Source of the DNA: Acephala macrosclerotiorum
Lineage: Eukaryota; Ascomycota; Leotiomycetes; Helotiales; Mollisiaceae
Length of the DNA stretch: 64,000 bases
Direction of reading: 5' to 3'
Assembly (NCBI GenBank): GCA_014904845.1
Contig: MU119409.1
Location: 1 to 64,000, forward strand
A program made the translations under genes and the position numbers. How positions within the stretch are numbered: position 1 is the stretch's first letter; each line of letters begins with the position of its first letter. The notes below the pieces were generated by a model, which was not told where the DNA came from, ran no database searches, and worked only from the letters and a program-made list of their open reading frames with translations. This document shows, one piece after another, positions 21,663-33,189 of this stretch.

Positions 21663-23332
21663 ATGACTTTAAATCTGCGTTAATCTCGCAATAGCAAGCC
21701 GATGTATGACATCTTGGCTAGAGCAAGATAAGAATACCCGGACTTGCACAAAGAAAAGGCAGTGGTCAAGCTCATCAAGGACAAATGCATACGAGATGTC
21801 TTCTTGGATGAGGAAGGGAAGCGCTGCGTTTTGCGCGAAGGTTTGTCTCCTGTAGGAATAGTTTTACGCAAGTGTTTTTGCTAACTAGTTGCGCCACAAG
21901 GTCTCGTACACTCATCCCCCATTTCGGCGCGGCGACCACGACGAAGTCGATTGCGATTGCTGCACCAGACGCTTCTTGATTGAGAAGGATGTCGCGAGTA
22001 CTTGCAGAGCTATCAACAAGTCTAAGCCGGGACGTGACCGTTGGGCTGTGCAAGACCCTAGCGAGGGTGGCTGGAACCTACATGAGAACCATCCAAGACA
22101 CTTCTTCATATTTTCACAAGGGGTCAATATCCTTTGCATTACTCCTGGTTCAACTCTCTGGCGCTTGCTCGGCTTATCCTAACTCTTATTTTCTACAGAA
22201 ATTCAAAATTTGATCTTCGAATTTGCCTTTTGTGTCCCCTCATCGTCATTCCTTAAGCCCAAAACTGTCACAAGCAACTAGAAAGCAGAGCTCCAAGAAC
22301 AAAATTCCTCGATATTCAATCCGAGAGATGACCCCACATCGGCACATACACCTCTCTTGGGTGTCTTCGCTCGATCTAATAGGGATGGAACATATTACGA
22401 GCTCCGCAACGTCTTCCGCAAAGAGATCGACACCTCATTCCTGAGAACTTGCAAGAAGCTCCACGTCGACGGCTAGCACCTCTTATGCGCAAAGAACACC
22501 TTCACGTTCGATATGGTGAACGAATACAGCAACGAAAGTCCACCCTCCCATTACAGAACCGTTCAGATGGTCCGACCTTATCCCAGCAAACCTCCTCCCA
22601 CTGAAGATCTGATCTACCTGACTCTTTCGGAGATTCGCGATCGAGAACCTGAGACTAGTCTAGCTGGTTGGGTCTATTATGACCATTTCTTGCGTTTCCT
22701 CTGGACAATTGGCCCTAAGAACGCTGCTCTGATTAAGACTCTGAGATTCAGCGGTGTGATTAAATTCCACACCTGTGGTACCAGCGATTACTGCGGCAAA
22801 CAAGGATGCGATCAATCTTTGATGGAGTTCTGATGATTTACATCCCCGTCATACGCTACTTCTGTACCAGCTTGGAAAAGCTTACGATCCTTGCAGACAA
22901 AGACGCATTACATGACCCAGTCATTCTAATCGGGATGTCAGCAGAGGGTATGCCAGATAAGTACGAAGATGCCCTCATAGAAATTCCAGAATATATTAAG
23001 GCTATCGAAACACTCAAGGAGCTCGAGGTGTTCAGCAGCGGAAGCTTTGTGGACAGTATAGAATTGGTTAATGGGACGATTGACTACATTAAGAAGCGAG
23101 CTGAGGTAGGGCTCGATGGGAATGCGTTGAGGCGAAGAAACGAGAAGAAGCTGAGCGAGTCCAAGTTGAGCGGGTTCGGGTTAACCGTGTTGAAGCTGAG
23201 ATGATTCGAGCTGCCAATGTCCACTGTGCTTTCTGTGGAGAAGACCACACCTGGGCTGAGTACTACAATCTCTGCCCGGTGTGCGGGGATTTTGGCCATT
23301 TTCGAGAAACGTGCCCAGCTCTCAAGGAATGA
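21663..23332 (+). pseudogene. Unnamed fungal family, copy B (broken, with CCHC zinc-knuckle tail)
   Basis: Same exon order as the intact copy. Exon 1 (ATG at 21663) holds KCIRDVFLDEEGKRCVLREG before an intron at about 21842. Exon 2 ends with GWNLHENHPRHFFIFSQG. Exon 3 (from about 22200) has IQNLIFEFAF, FLRTCKKLHVDG, AGWVYYDHFLRFLWTIGP and FCTSLEKLTILADKD. In-frame stops are TAA 21681-21683, TAA 21729-21731, TAG 22279-22281 and TAG 22474-22476. All four could come from CAA or CAG by C-to-T change. Frameshifts occur near 22830 and near 23130. After the second, the frame reads a Glu/Arg-rich coiled-coil-like stretch and then CAFCGEDH...CPVCGDFGHFRETC, where the last part is a C-x2-C-x4-H-x4-C zinc knuckle. 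The other copies do not show this tail. Confidence 0.82.
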
Positions 23333-24058
23333 GCGCGTCGTGGTGTGAGACTCTGGATAAGATTTGGGCTTCACAACAACCCTCCTGGAATAGAATTGGC
23401 ATTTTCAACCTTTTAGGAGTTCCGGGACTTTCCAGACCATTCTCTGGAGCAAATGGAGGTTTGTGATGCAGGTGCTGGTTGCCCGGGAATTGGGCTAGAA
23501 GGGTTTGGCCGTGACTTTAGAGCAGAAAATAAAAGCATGAAATTCGGAAATTCAATACAAATTTTAGGCTTGGCTACAACTCAGACGAAAATAGTATCGT
23601 ATAGCATGACTCGTATCTCTCGGTATTCCACCCACCCTAGGGGAATGTCGTGAAGTAGTTACTTGGTTCATCGTTCGCTTATGCTCGCTACCCCTATTAC
23701 CCCTCACTTTCAGCTTCACCCGCAAGTACGAGCGAACGCAACAACAACATGGAAGACAGAGTTACCTGATGAGGATGTGGCATTTGCAAGCCCCAGGAAA
23801 TGTTGTGATAAAAGGCGAGCCCACCATGAGCTTGATTCTTTGTCACGTGGATTCGGCTCTCGTTGCCTTGGAAGCAGAGACTCTTAGTAGAATGTCCCCC
23901 TTCTTCTGGGACAATGAACTCCCCAAACCGATGGTGTTCACGTGAACAGATATTCCAGGGGCCCATGCGCGTCATTCTCGACTCTTGCGCGACCTGTCAC
24001 CTCCAAACTCATCCATCTTTTACGAATGCTCTTCCTGCCTCGGGATAATACAAACACC
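23333..24058. other. Spacer between family copies B and C
   Basis: The 725 bp hold only short frames without recognisable motifs. The promoter of the intact copy C must lie near the right end. No repeat or element border was seen. Confidence 0.4.
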
Positions 24059-25751
24059 ATGGCGCTTCAACTATGGCAACGAAAAGGATACGAATACGTG
24101 AAAGGTGTGATTGTGCGCGCTCGGAGATGCTTTCCCGATCTCGATAGGGAGTCAGCTTTGGTCAAATACATTCGGCAGGAGTGTCTTCAGGACGTCTTCT
24201 TCTTGGACGAAGATGGCAATCGCTGTGTGTACAGAGAAGGTACGTAATGCGCAAGATAATGTCCTGATATTCATGATGGATTTGTTCCTGAATCCTGATA
24301 TTGGCCACTTGATGGCTTCCAACTTGCAGCCTTCTGGTCTGGGTCCGTCAACAACCAAGCCGCTGAATGAATTGGCTAATAGACTTGACATTCTAGACAT
24401 CAACTACATGCACAACTGCTGGGATGATCGAGATCATATTGAGATCAAAAGCGACTGCAACGGTCAAATGTACCTTCTCAGAAAGAACAATGTCACTTTG
24501 AAGGATATCGATCGACCAAAGCCAACGTTTATGCGCCGGCTTATCACGCATACTAGCGAATCTGGATGGCACTTGCCTGTCGAACATGACCGCCATTTCT
24601 TCCAGTTCCCTCAAGGTTTGTTACCCCAAGAGTTATATATGCTGAAACCCCTCAACACTGGGTCATCGAGACCAGAGACCAAATTGCTAACCAAATTCTT
24701 ACTTCAGAAATCCAAGACCGCATTCTCCATTACGCCCTATGCATTGCCGATGTTGCATTTGTCCAACCAAAGACTGTATCCTCGAACAGAATTCATAAAC
24801 TCAAAGCACCGACCTACTATACATCTCCAACACTACCTCCCGAGCTTTTAATAAACACAGTTACCGACAAGGATGGATCGTACCACGAAATTCGTGAAAT
24901 CTATCGCATGGAGATCGATGCAACTTGTAAGTAAAAACGTATTTCAGTGTTCCACTTGCCCAAGGGCATTTATAGCTGACCTTGCATCTCCAGGTATGCG
25001 AACCTGCAAGAAGTTTTACAAGGACGGCTTGGAGTTGCTATATTCCAAGAATTCCTTCCTATTCGAAATGGCCAATTGTTCTACCGAACACAGTCGGCCT
25101 TCATGCTTTTGGGTTGGCCCTGGAACAAAGCTCAAACGAGTCCCGTCTCGTGCGGGACCCTTGTACCATCCCCTTCACGAGAATGTCCCAGATATTGAGA
25201 GTGTTTTTACCAGCATTGCTTCACGGTCCCCGGTGGAAGACCTTCCCGACTACGTCTACTTTGATCCTTTCCTGCGATTCATATATTCAATTGGTCCTAC
25301 GACCGCTGCCTTGATTAAGACTTTGAAATTTGATGGGTTGGTCAAGCTGCATAAATGCAGAGCTAAAGAATGCAGAAAATGCGGCGAAGATCTGGTTAGC
25401 AGCCTTGTGCTCTATGCTCCTTTCATCCGCAAGTTCTGCACTGGTGTTGAAAATCTCGTCGTTGTCATCGATAAGGATGTCAAGGCCACAGAGCTACCCA
25501 AGAACGGTAAAACAGGGGAGGTCATACTGAAGGAGAAGCATGAGCAGGCTTTAGAATTGCTTCTTGAAGTCGTGAGAGGCATTACCACCCTGAAGGAGCT
25601 GATTGTCCTCGAAGAGAATCGTAATGCAAATGCTCGTGGCAAGATTAAGTGTAATTGGAATAGCATGGACTATAGCGACACTGGTGAGATCGCGAAGGGA
25701 ACGATTGAATTCATCAAGAAGCGTGCGAAGGACAATAATGGTGCTGAATAG
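24059..25751 (+). CDS. Unnamed fungal family, copy C (intact, 2EXR/DUF7730-like core)
   Basis: Four exons: 24059-24239, 24397-24615, 24708-24926 and 24994-25751. All junctions are GT-AG and in frame, giving 458 aa. Residues about 1-60 hold a short domain ending FFLDEDGNRCVYREG. Residues about 61-133 end in the conserved HFFQFPQ. Then comes IQDRILHYALC followed later by CMRTCKKFYKDGLELLYSKNSFLF. That pairing resembles the fungal 2EXR/DUF7730 pattern of a Pro-x-Glu-Ile-Arg helix followed by a Thr-Cys-Arg...Leu-Leu-Tyr-Ser-x-Asn helix. Further on are FDPFLRFIYSIGPTTAALIK, a Cys cluster (HKCRAKECRKCGED), YAPFIRKFCTGVENLVVVID and a Lys-rich C-terminus. It has no signal peptide or transmembrane segment. 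Function is unknown. It is the only readable copy of five in the window. Confidence 0.8.
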
Positions 25752-28700
25752 TCTGGACAAGACAAGAAGCACGGAGAATGAACACAACATATGGGACTTG
25801 TGATTTCCTGAGACCTTCGGCTCTTCGGGTTCTGTTTGCCGCTTGACAGCCGGAAATGATTGGTTGGCTAGGACGATGGAGAGAGCAAAATCGCGGCTTA
25901 TTTTGTAAGAAGTATTACGACTTGATAGCAGATATGAACAAAACGCAGTGCATTTGGAAACACTCGCCTGGATTGCTGAGAATAATGCAGTGAAAGCAGA
26001 GTCAGAAGTAGGAGAACCGGCAGCGATGGACGTCCTTTCCTTCCGCGATGCAAGTAACACTCGACGCTGCACAACACCTTCCTCGCAACCACATCACGCC
26101 TTCCATTCAACACTCTCCCACTACACCTTCTTGCTGTTGTACCTACCTTGTGTTCTCCTTCTCTCGCTAGAAAAAGAAATCAAAAGAAATCAAAACGAAG
26201 GGAGAGGGAAAAGCTTTTTTTCTAGGGGGAGAAGGAGAATATAAGGTAAGTATAACAGCAAGAAGGTGTAGTAGGATAGTTGTCGCTTCTGTATACTAGA
26301 ATACTTGGACTTGAAATGACCTCTACTTGAATTAGATCAATGAATTTGTCAGGATGGAGGTACGGAGGACTTGGTACGAGCGAAGATACTAGTACCGGTA
26401 GTATTGCTTTTACCCAGCGGGCTAGATTTGATTTGAGCAAGGTATATACCGATTTAAAGAATTTAAAATCGTTAATTCCTTGCTATAATCTAATGTAAAT
26501 GATACGAGCTTACCGAATTTAATGACCATCTTTTGCAAATATATATATTTAAATCCGTTATTAAATTATTTATAATTTTTTTTTAAATTTTTTTTTTATT
26601 TTTTTTTTTTTAAATATAAAAAAAAATTCTTTTACAATTTAATAATATTTTATTGAAAAAAAAATATTTCAAACTTGTTAAATTCATTATTAGAATTTTA
26701 ATTTTAATATTTATTTTATTAAATGTTCAAGCCGAGCTTAAGACGTGCTTAGGCATGTTTAGAAATGCTCACCCCCCGGCTTAAGTTAAAGCGCCAGCTG
26801 CTAACGTGCAAATGCTAAAACGGAATCAGCGAAAAAAAAGCCGAGTCTGACTTATGTGGCAGATTTCTAAAGGATTGATAACTAAGACCCATGGTAGGCA
26901 TCAATCCTGCTCGCCGAGAGAGAAAACGAATGGGGTCGCCAAGCCCAAATAAAACGGCAAGAGACGTCTGAGAACTAACTTCGCATCATTCAATACCAAG
27001 CGCGGATGCTGGAGCAGCAAGAATTTATAGTGGCTCGCAGGGAGTGAGACAATACCTTGATGAAAATAATTGCCGTGTTGACTGCACTTTTCCTGCCAGG
27101 GACATTTATCGCTGTAAATGCTCCTTCGTATCCCCTTCCCCACGAGGATCAGCTAGCTTGAAGTGACAGACCGTCTTCAGCGTCCCAGTCTTCCATTAGG
27201 ACTAAGACAACACAATCGGCCCGCATTTAAAGACATATTGTTATTTTACCACACCGATAACTATGTTCCTCGTGCTTAGGTTCTCGCTCTAGTTCTTGAA
27301 GATGTGGTATGAAGACCGACAGGAGGAAAGACACAGAATAAAAGGAAAATCGAATGAGGATGCTGAATAAGTGGGTAATCTCAGTGAGAATGGCAAAAGA
27401 AGTGTAGTATCGAGCTATTCTGGGGGGAAAAGCAAAGGAGCTTTGTTAGGAAGACTGCATTAGAGATGTCACCAATAAGTGAAACCTTAGATAATCCAGC
27501 TCCGTGGCCAATATGACCGTTCGCGCAATGATAATAATGCCACCAAAACATGCCACCAAAACATGCCACCAAAACATGCCACCAAAACATGCCTCCAAAA
27601 CATGCCTCCAAAACATGCCTCCAAAACATGCCTCCAAAACATGCCTCCAAAACATGCCTGAAGCTCAGGCTGCGTCGAGAACCGTACATGGAATTTTCGA
27701 AATTATCTCTATTGTTCCCTGAAAATATCGTCAAGTACAGTGCATTCCTTCTGTTACTCAAGCAGGACGATCTTCCATTCTCGACGTGCTTTGGCCCAGT
27801 CGACAAGATATGCCCAACCTGGTTCCCGGCGTAGTGCATACGACCCACACCAACTAATCATTAATAGCTTAAAAATAGGTAGCGTAGCTAGCGAATTACC
27901 ATCCGCGTCAAAATAATTCTTTGTTTCCCGCTCCTCGCTCAAGTAAGCCACCACAGGAGATCCTGACAATGGAAGTGCAATAAACTCGAACAAAGTATTC
28001 TTTTCGTGTTGGGCAGATGTCAATTCGTTTCCAAGTCGAGTTGAATCTCTACACAGTTTACCAACGAACTGTCCTCTCCAGTCGACTCTGCTAAGGCCAG
28101 ACTTCCGGGGTACGTTTGCGAGGTAGTTTGGACCCTTGCTAGTAAGACCCTCGGCTTCAAGTCTTTCAGAAAAACACCATTTCTCCGAGATAATAGAGGA
28201 GAGATTTTTCGATATTATTATTAATAATTATCATTATTTAACCCATTACCAGAAACACCGTTTTATCTACTATTCTTATTAATTCTAAGGCTCTTACGCA
28301 CACTATATTTATATTCGTCGGAATACCACGTGGGATTAAAGTTCTATGTCAAATCTTGCTTATTTTTCTAAACCTTGTTCTCCTCTAGAACCTCAATATA
28401 TGGCGGCGGACATTCAGATGCATTGTCTGAAGCATATTGAGACATTTCTTGAGTATTATGTTATCGAATTTATCAAGGGATAAGCTGGGAATGAGTAGCG
28501 AGAAATAATCTTATTTTGTCGGCACTCTTCCTCTGTTACATCAGATCCAGAATGAGAACAATTCTGAAGAGTTGCAGTGCCTTCATGTGCTTTGTCTTGA
28601 TGTCAATTTTTCAGAAATTGTGCCTCAGTCACGTGCAGAGGCAGCAGCTTCTCATTCATTCTACCTTAGCCCAGCAATCCAAGCTCCCATTACCAATCTT

Positions 28701-29493
28701 GAATCTCAAATAACATCCTCCGACATAATCCTCAATGTCTGACAACTGCTTTATTAAAGCACTAGTTGGCCACCTCGAAACCTTCCGTCCCAAAACGAAG
28801 TAATCTCAGTACAAAATAATACAACACGTCAGCTATGTGATGATGGTAATCTCAAATATACTGCACGAGGGTACGTTGGCTGTGTCACAATCCAAGATGT
28901 CCAGCGAGCATTGGGTAACTACCCCCTACAAACTTGCAAAACACCTCTTCTATCAACCACTTCGTTCACACATCCTTCACCCCATTACAGGAAAAATTGT
29001 ATTACAAGAGTATGCATTTCATATGGTCATTCACTCGGTATAGGTAGGTATAGCTTGGACTCTTCCATGTTTCGAGATGCGATTTGTATCGCGTTCCTGC
29101 TCAGTCATCATATGCTAAGGCGTATAGCAGGAAGTAGAAGTGATTAATTGCGCCCGGAACAAGTGAAAAATGTCTCCTCTCTTGATATATACAAGGCGGC
29201 TAGTACAAATGCGAAGCAGCAAGTGAGCATAAAAGTGAAACATGAAGTGAGTGTATGGATTTCCTTGAATTGCTTGTGGCAGGAAGCGAGGTCTCGTGTC
29301 TAACACGTCACGTTGCAGGGGAAATGTTAATCGCTAAACATGAAGTGACCGAATTGATCATTTGAAGAATGGCTTAGAGTTTCCAAGCTTCTAATCACTT
29401 AGCCCCAGTCTTGTAAGGGAAATTGTGGTCTTGTTGACATTAGAATGGCCCTAATTTCCAACGAGTTTAATGACACCTCTTCTTGCGCCCCGC
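25752..29493. other. Gene-poor region with AT-rich block
   Basis: No gene can be supported across 3.7 kb. Positions about 26440-26730 are extremely A/T-rich with long T and A runs, as seen in RIP-mutated repeats. A short A/T patch also occurs at 28205-28280. A 13-bp minisatellite lies at 27538-27658. Around 28505-28730 one plus-strand frame is open but shows no motif I know. The right end should contain the 3' UTR of the HET gene. Confidence 0.45.
27538..27658. repeat. 13-bp minisatellite, about 9.3 copies
   Basis: The unit is ATGCC(A/T)CCAAAAC. The first four copies carry A (ATGCCACC) and the next five carry T (ATGCCTCC), followed by a partial unit. The block structure shows that a single A/T variant spread by local duplication. 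Because 13 is not a multiple of three, the open frames across it on both strands are repeat artefacts. Confidence 0.95.
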
Positions 29494-32400
29494 TTAATCT
29501 ATCAACAAGAACTCTGAAGGCAGATCTGCTTCCTCCTCACCTTCCCAACCCCCAAATCTTACATCTTCATCCCATGCCGTATCACCTCGGGTAATATCCT
29601 CATCGTCTGGCGACGTATTGATATCCGGCCCTTCGACAACATTTCCCTCCTCATCTTCCCACCATATATCCGGAGGCTGGCCATAGGTATGCAACGTCAC
29701 TTGGGGTCTCTTTCTTGGGTCTGTTGCCCACCGACCAAATAGTAAAGGTCTTTTCAGAACACGTTCTCTTCCGCCACTATAGGAATATCGTTTAAACTCT
29801 TCCAGAAACTGATGCCCATCTTCGTTTGATTGGAACTTGTAGGATTGAGTACACGGATTCTCAGTTTCGGAGACCATAAGTCGAACGGGAGGGCCAGTGC
29901 GAGGATTTAGGAGCGGGAATCGATCTCGCCCGCTAGACTTGTCTGGCTCTGAATTCGGCACAGTGCCCGGACCGCTGCGGTTCCTGCCCATGTCGACGTT
30001 TGCAGAAGCGAACTCTTGTGCTTGCAATTCTTGTGCAAGTTTTGCATCCTCCGCCATTTGATTCTCTTTGGATTTTGGATCGTTCCATTCCTCCTTGTCC
30101 TTATCCTCAATTATGTCGGCATCCAAGACGTGAACACCATCCTTGTAAGGAGCAACATTCTGAAACTGTCCCAGAACCTGCACGCGATTCCGTTCTTTCT
30201 CCAATTCAATGGCGGCCAGAATATACGAGCGTCGAGCAAACCTCCTTCCAGCAAGTTGGAAAATAGAGCTGCTTCCCATCTGAGCTTCCTCATAGGATAG
30301 TAGTTTTTCCTCAACGGCCTTGGCCCACACCTGTTCAATAAAAATCTTCTTAATCACTTCTGTCCTTGTCATTCCGGCTTGACTACAAGCCATAGTGACC
30401 TCTTCTATAGCTTGCAAAATGATAGGATCCATCTGAGGTCCTATGTTGGAGTGGAAATAAGGATGCATATGCTCATATGGATTCGAGTATTCCTCTCCTA
30501 CGACGCCGTATTCTCTATCCGTGAATTTGACGTCGACCGGTTTTCCGGGTATGGTGGAGGTGGACTTGGTACTATCAAGTACGGTGTTGAGCACCGGTAT
30601 GAACTCGACCGTCTGCATGGTGCCTTGACCGCGTTCAAAGTCTTGCATAACCTGTCCGTCCATCTTTCCATGAACATACGCTTCGCCCACGAAATGGTAT
30701 GTACCAGCAAGAGTGGGACGGGCAAGGTACAACATCTCACCTCCCTTAAGCATGAATATTGCGTCGCCGGGCTCCACGTAAAGGGGAGCGAGACCGATAT
30801 AACGGTGCTTTAAGGTGCTTATGAAGCGTCGAGAAATACATATCTGTTGTAACATGTGCTGGATATCAGTGTGATCAGGTGGCGGTGGAGAGTCTGTCCT
30901 GTTTCGCCAATACATGGATCCCCCTCTTTCAACAACCTTTCCATCTTTCATCTTCAAATCTGCCACTAGTGTTCGAAGATATGCTTCTTCGAGCGTTTCC
31001 CCAGTAGGTGTGTATGGCTTATGCATATTCTCGATGTACCATATGTTTTCGATGGAGTCGAGATCATGCAAGGACCCGGCAGAGACACTAGCGGTGCGCA
31101 CAAAATCCACGAGAATACCTTGGGCTTTCAAAGTATGCCCTTCCACTGACGGCCGCAGCCCAGCATACTCAGCTTCCTTCCAAACCGGGTGGTTTATAGC
31201 ACAGGCATCAAAGAGTATCTCAGCATCTTCAGATCCTGGACGGTAGGCTTCTTTGGGGAAAGGAGTCAGAAGGTTCGAATGTAGCCAGTCAGGTATCCAT
31301 GTTGCGGGCATGTGATCTGTGCCTAGCAGTCCTGCGTGGCCCAAGAACCTGAGATTGTGTGAAGTCTCGTGGAGAAATGACACCGCAACATCCAGCAACA
31401 TCTCTGAGAAGGGTTTCTTATAATCGACCTCGATGGGTAGATTCATATCTGTTGCGAAACCTAAAGCAGAATAGACCTTATCATGCGGGTCACCAGCGCT
31501 GTGGTTCCTGAGAGTGCTCAAGACATCAAGAAGAGCAAAGTTTTTTCCCTTATCCGATCGCCGGAGCTCAAATCGCTTTTGAGCAAAGGTGGTGAGAGCG
31601 GCAATGTGTGGAGTGAAGACCGTCTTGACGATGTCATTTGGAAAGGTGTTTGGTGGGATGCTTTCGAGGAGACGGAAAACAAGATACAAGGCATCGGCTC
31701 GGAGGCTTTGGCGGCATAAATAAAACGTTGTCCGGACGGGCACTGTCCCCTTGAATGGGTGTAAGCAACGGTGCGTGTAACTTAGATCCTAGAAACTGCA
31801 CCAACCTCTTGCACGATCCACACCCTACGGAACCAAGTTCTCCCTTGAAGTAGCTTCTCTATCGTCAGCCATGCCGCTCTTGCCGATGTCTGATTTAAGG
31901 GTTGTTTCTGCAGTACTAAGGGACCGCCTTTTTCGCTCTCGCCTGTCCAGCTTCTGTGCACGAGCATGTGCTGAAATGTGGCCTCTTGGGATCCGAGACG
32001 GTCAAAGAGCCTATTGTAATGATCGAAAACTCTCTCGATACATGAGAGCGCAAGCGTGCCTTCACTCCCTTCTGGCCCAAGCCATGCGATGATCTCGTCA
32101 GCACGCTCATATATATCCTTCATCCGGAGCACGACACGGCTGCGTTCCTCAATGTTGCTCTGATCGATGCAGATAGCATCGATCCAGATAATCCTCTTTC
32201 TGTCGGGGAGTCGAAGGTGCCAGAGCGCAACCCATAGATTATTCGTCACCTACAAAGGTTATTAACTATCACCCACTATAGGAATTGAGATACAAACCAG
32301 AAAGTTTTGATCATTGACAAGCACCGTTTTAGTTCTTGGTGTCGTTCCCCAAGTATATGACAAGGCTGAATATCGAGGTGGATCATCAATGGGTGCCTCA

Positions 32401-32660
32401 GCCAACAAGCATGTGATTTGTTCATCATCATTTCCTGGTAGTAGCTCAAGTAGTCGCGTGTGTTCTCTATCTTGTAGCTCCTCGTACCGATATTCGTGCC
32501 TTGAAATCTCTTCTTTCCCACCGAGCCAGTGGCGGGCGTAGAAGCGCTGAAAATTGTCAAAAGAGTGGTCTGTGGCATCATTCCCAGCTTTTGTCATCTC
32601 TTTGCAGATGTGACATGTCATTTTGGCGTAGTAAACAGTCGGATTCGAATTAAGTTTCAC
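29494..32660 (-). CDS. HET-domain protein, 1023 aa
   Basis: Three exons on the minus strand: 32660-32298, 32249-31797 and 31749-29494. The introns are 48 and 47 nt, both GT-AG, and keep frame. The HET domain starts at about residue 96 with RYSALSYTWG and continues with RKRIIWIDAICIDQSN, MKDIYERADEIIAWLGPEG and, before intron 2, TWFRRVWIVQEVGAV. The typical downstream region follows: LLDVLSTLRNHSAGDPHDKVYSALGFA and LRFLGHAGLL with ATWIPDWLH. The last 350 residues are acidic and Lys-rich with no known domain. HET proteins control vegetative incompatibility or other regulated cell death after fusion with unlike partners. The start at 32660 is the first Met; Met14 is an alternative. No NACHT or other effector domain is visible. 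Confidence 0.88.
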
Positions 32661-33189
32661 ACATGGAGAATCCTGAGATTGTGAGGCTGAGGTTGACGCG
32701 GGAGAGATGTAGGCAGCGATCTTACAGCAACATGATTAAGAATGACAAACGCTCCACAGCAATAACCAGTAGCATTATGGCTTGTCACGTGACCATTCAC
32801 GCCCTATTCGATTGCCTCGCAGCCATATGCAACTCTTCCCCTGAGGCCTTCCCAATCCCAACACCGAATACGACACCGGATCTATTGTCCCTCTTCCCAA
32901 CTCCGAAAACCCAACAAGAAATCGACACCTCACATCTCGCATCCCTTTCCTCTTAGCGTCCAATCACTCCACCTCCCATCCCATAATCCATACATATGAC
33001 AGTACCTGTACTGTACCCCAGGGAAAAACTAAAAGTTTGGTTCTCAACACGTCGCATGGCAGCGGCACATAATGTGACGGCCAGTCCCTACCGGGTTAGG
33101 CGTTGGTCACGTAAGCCTAAGGATTGGAGAACGTCAACATTCCCGTGGTATAACAGAAAGTCCTCTTCATCCTAGAGATTCCGTTAGAA
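32661..33189. promoter_or_regulatory. Region upstream of the HET gene
   Basis: About 530 bp upstream of the minus-strand HET gene should hold its promoter. No known motif is evident. The stretch also lies beyond the 3' end of the broken oxygenase gene. Confidence 0.35.

Noticed and set aside
27538..27658. CRISPR-like array
   Set aside because: The units are contiguous without spacers, and the host is a fungus.
27381..27848. Open frames of 94-155 codons across the minisatellite on both strands
   Set aside because: They exist only because the 13-bp unit lacks stops in several frames; the encoded sequence is pure repeat.
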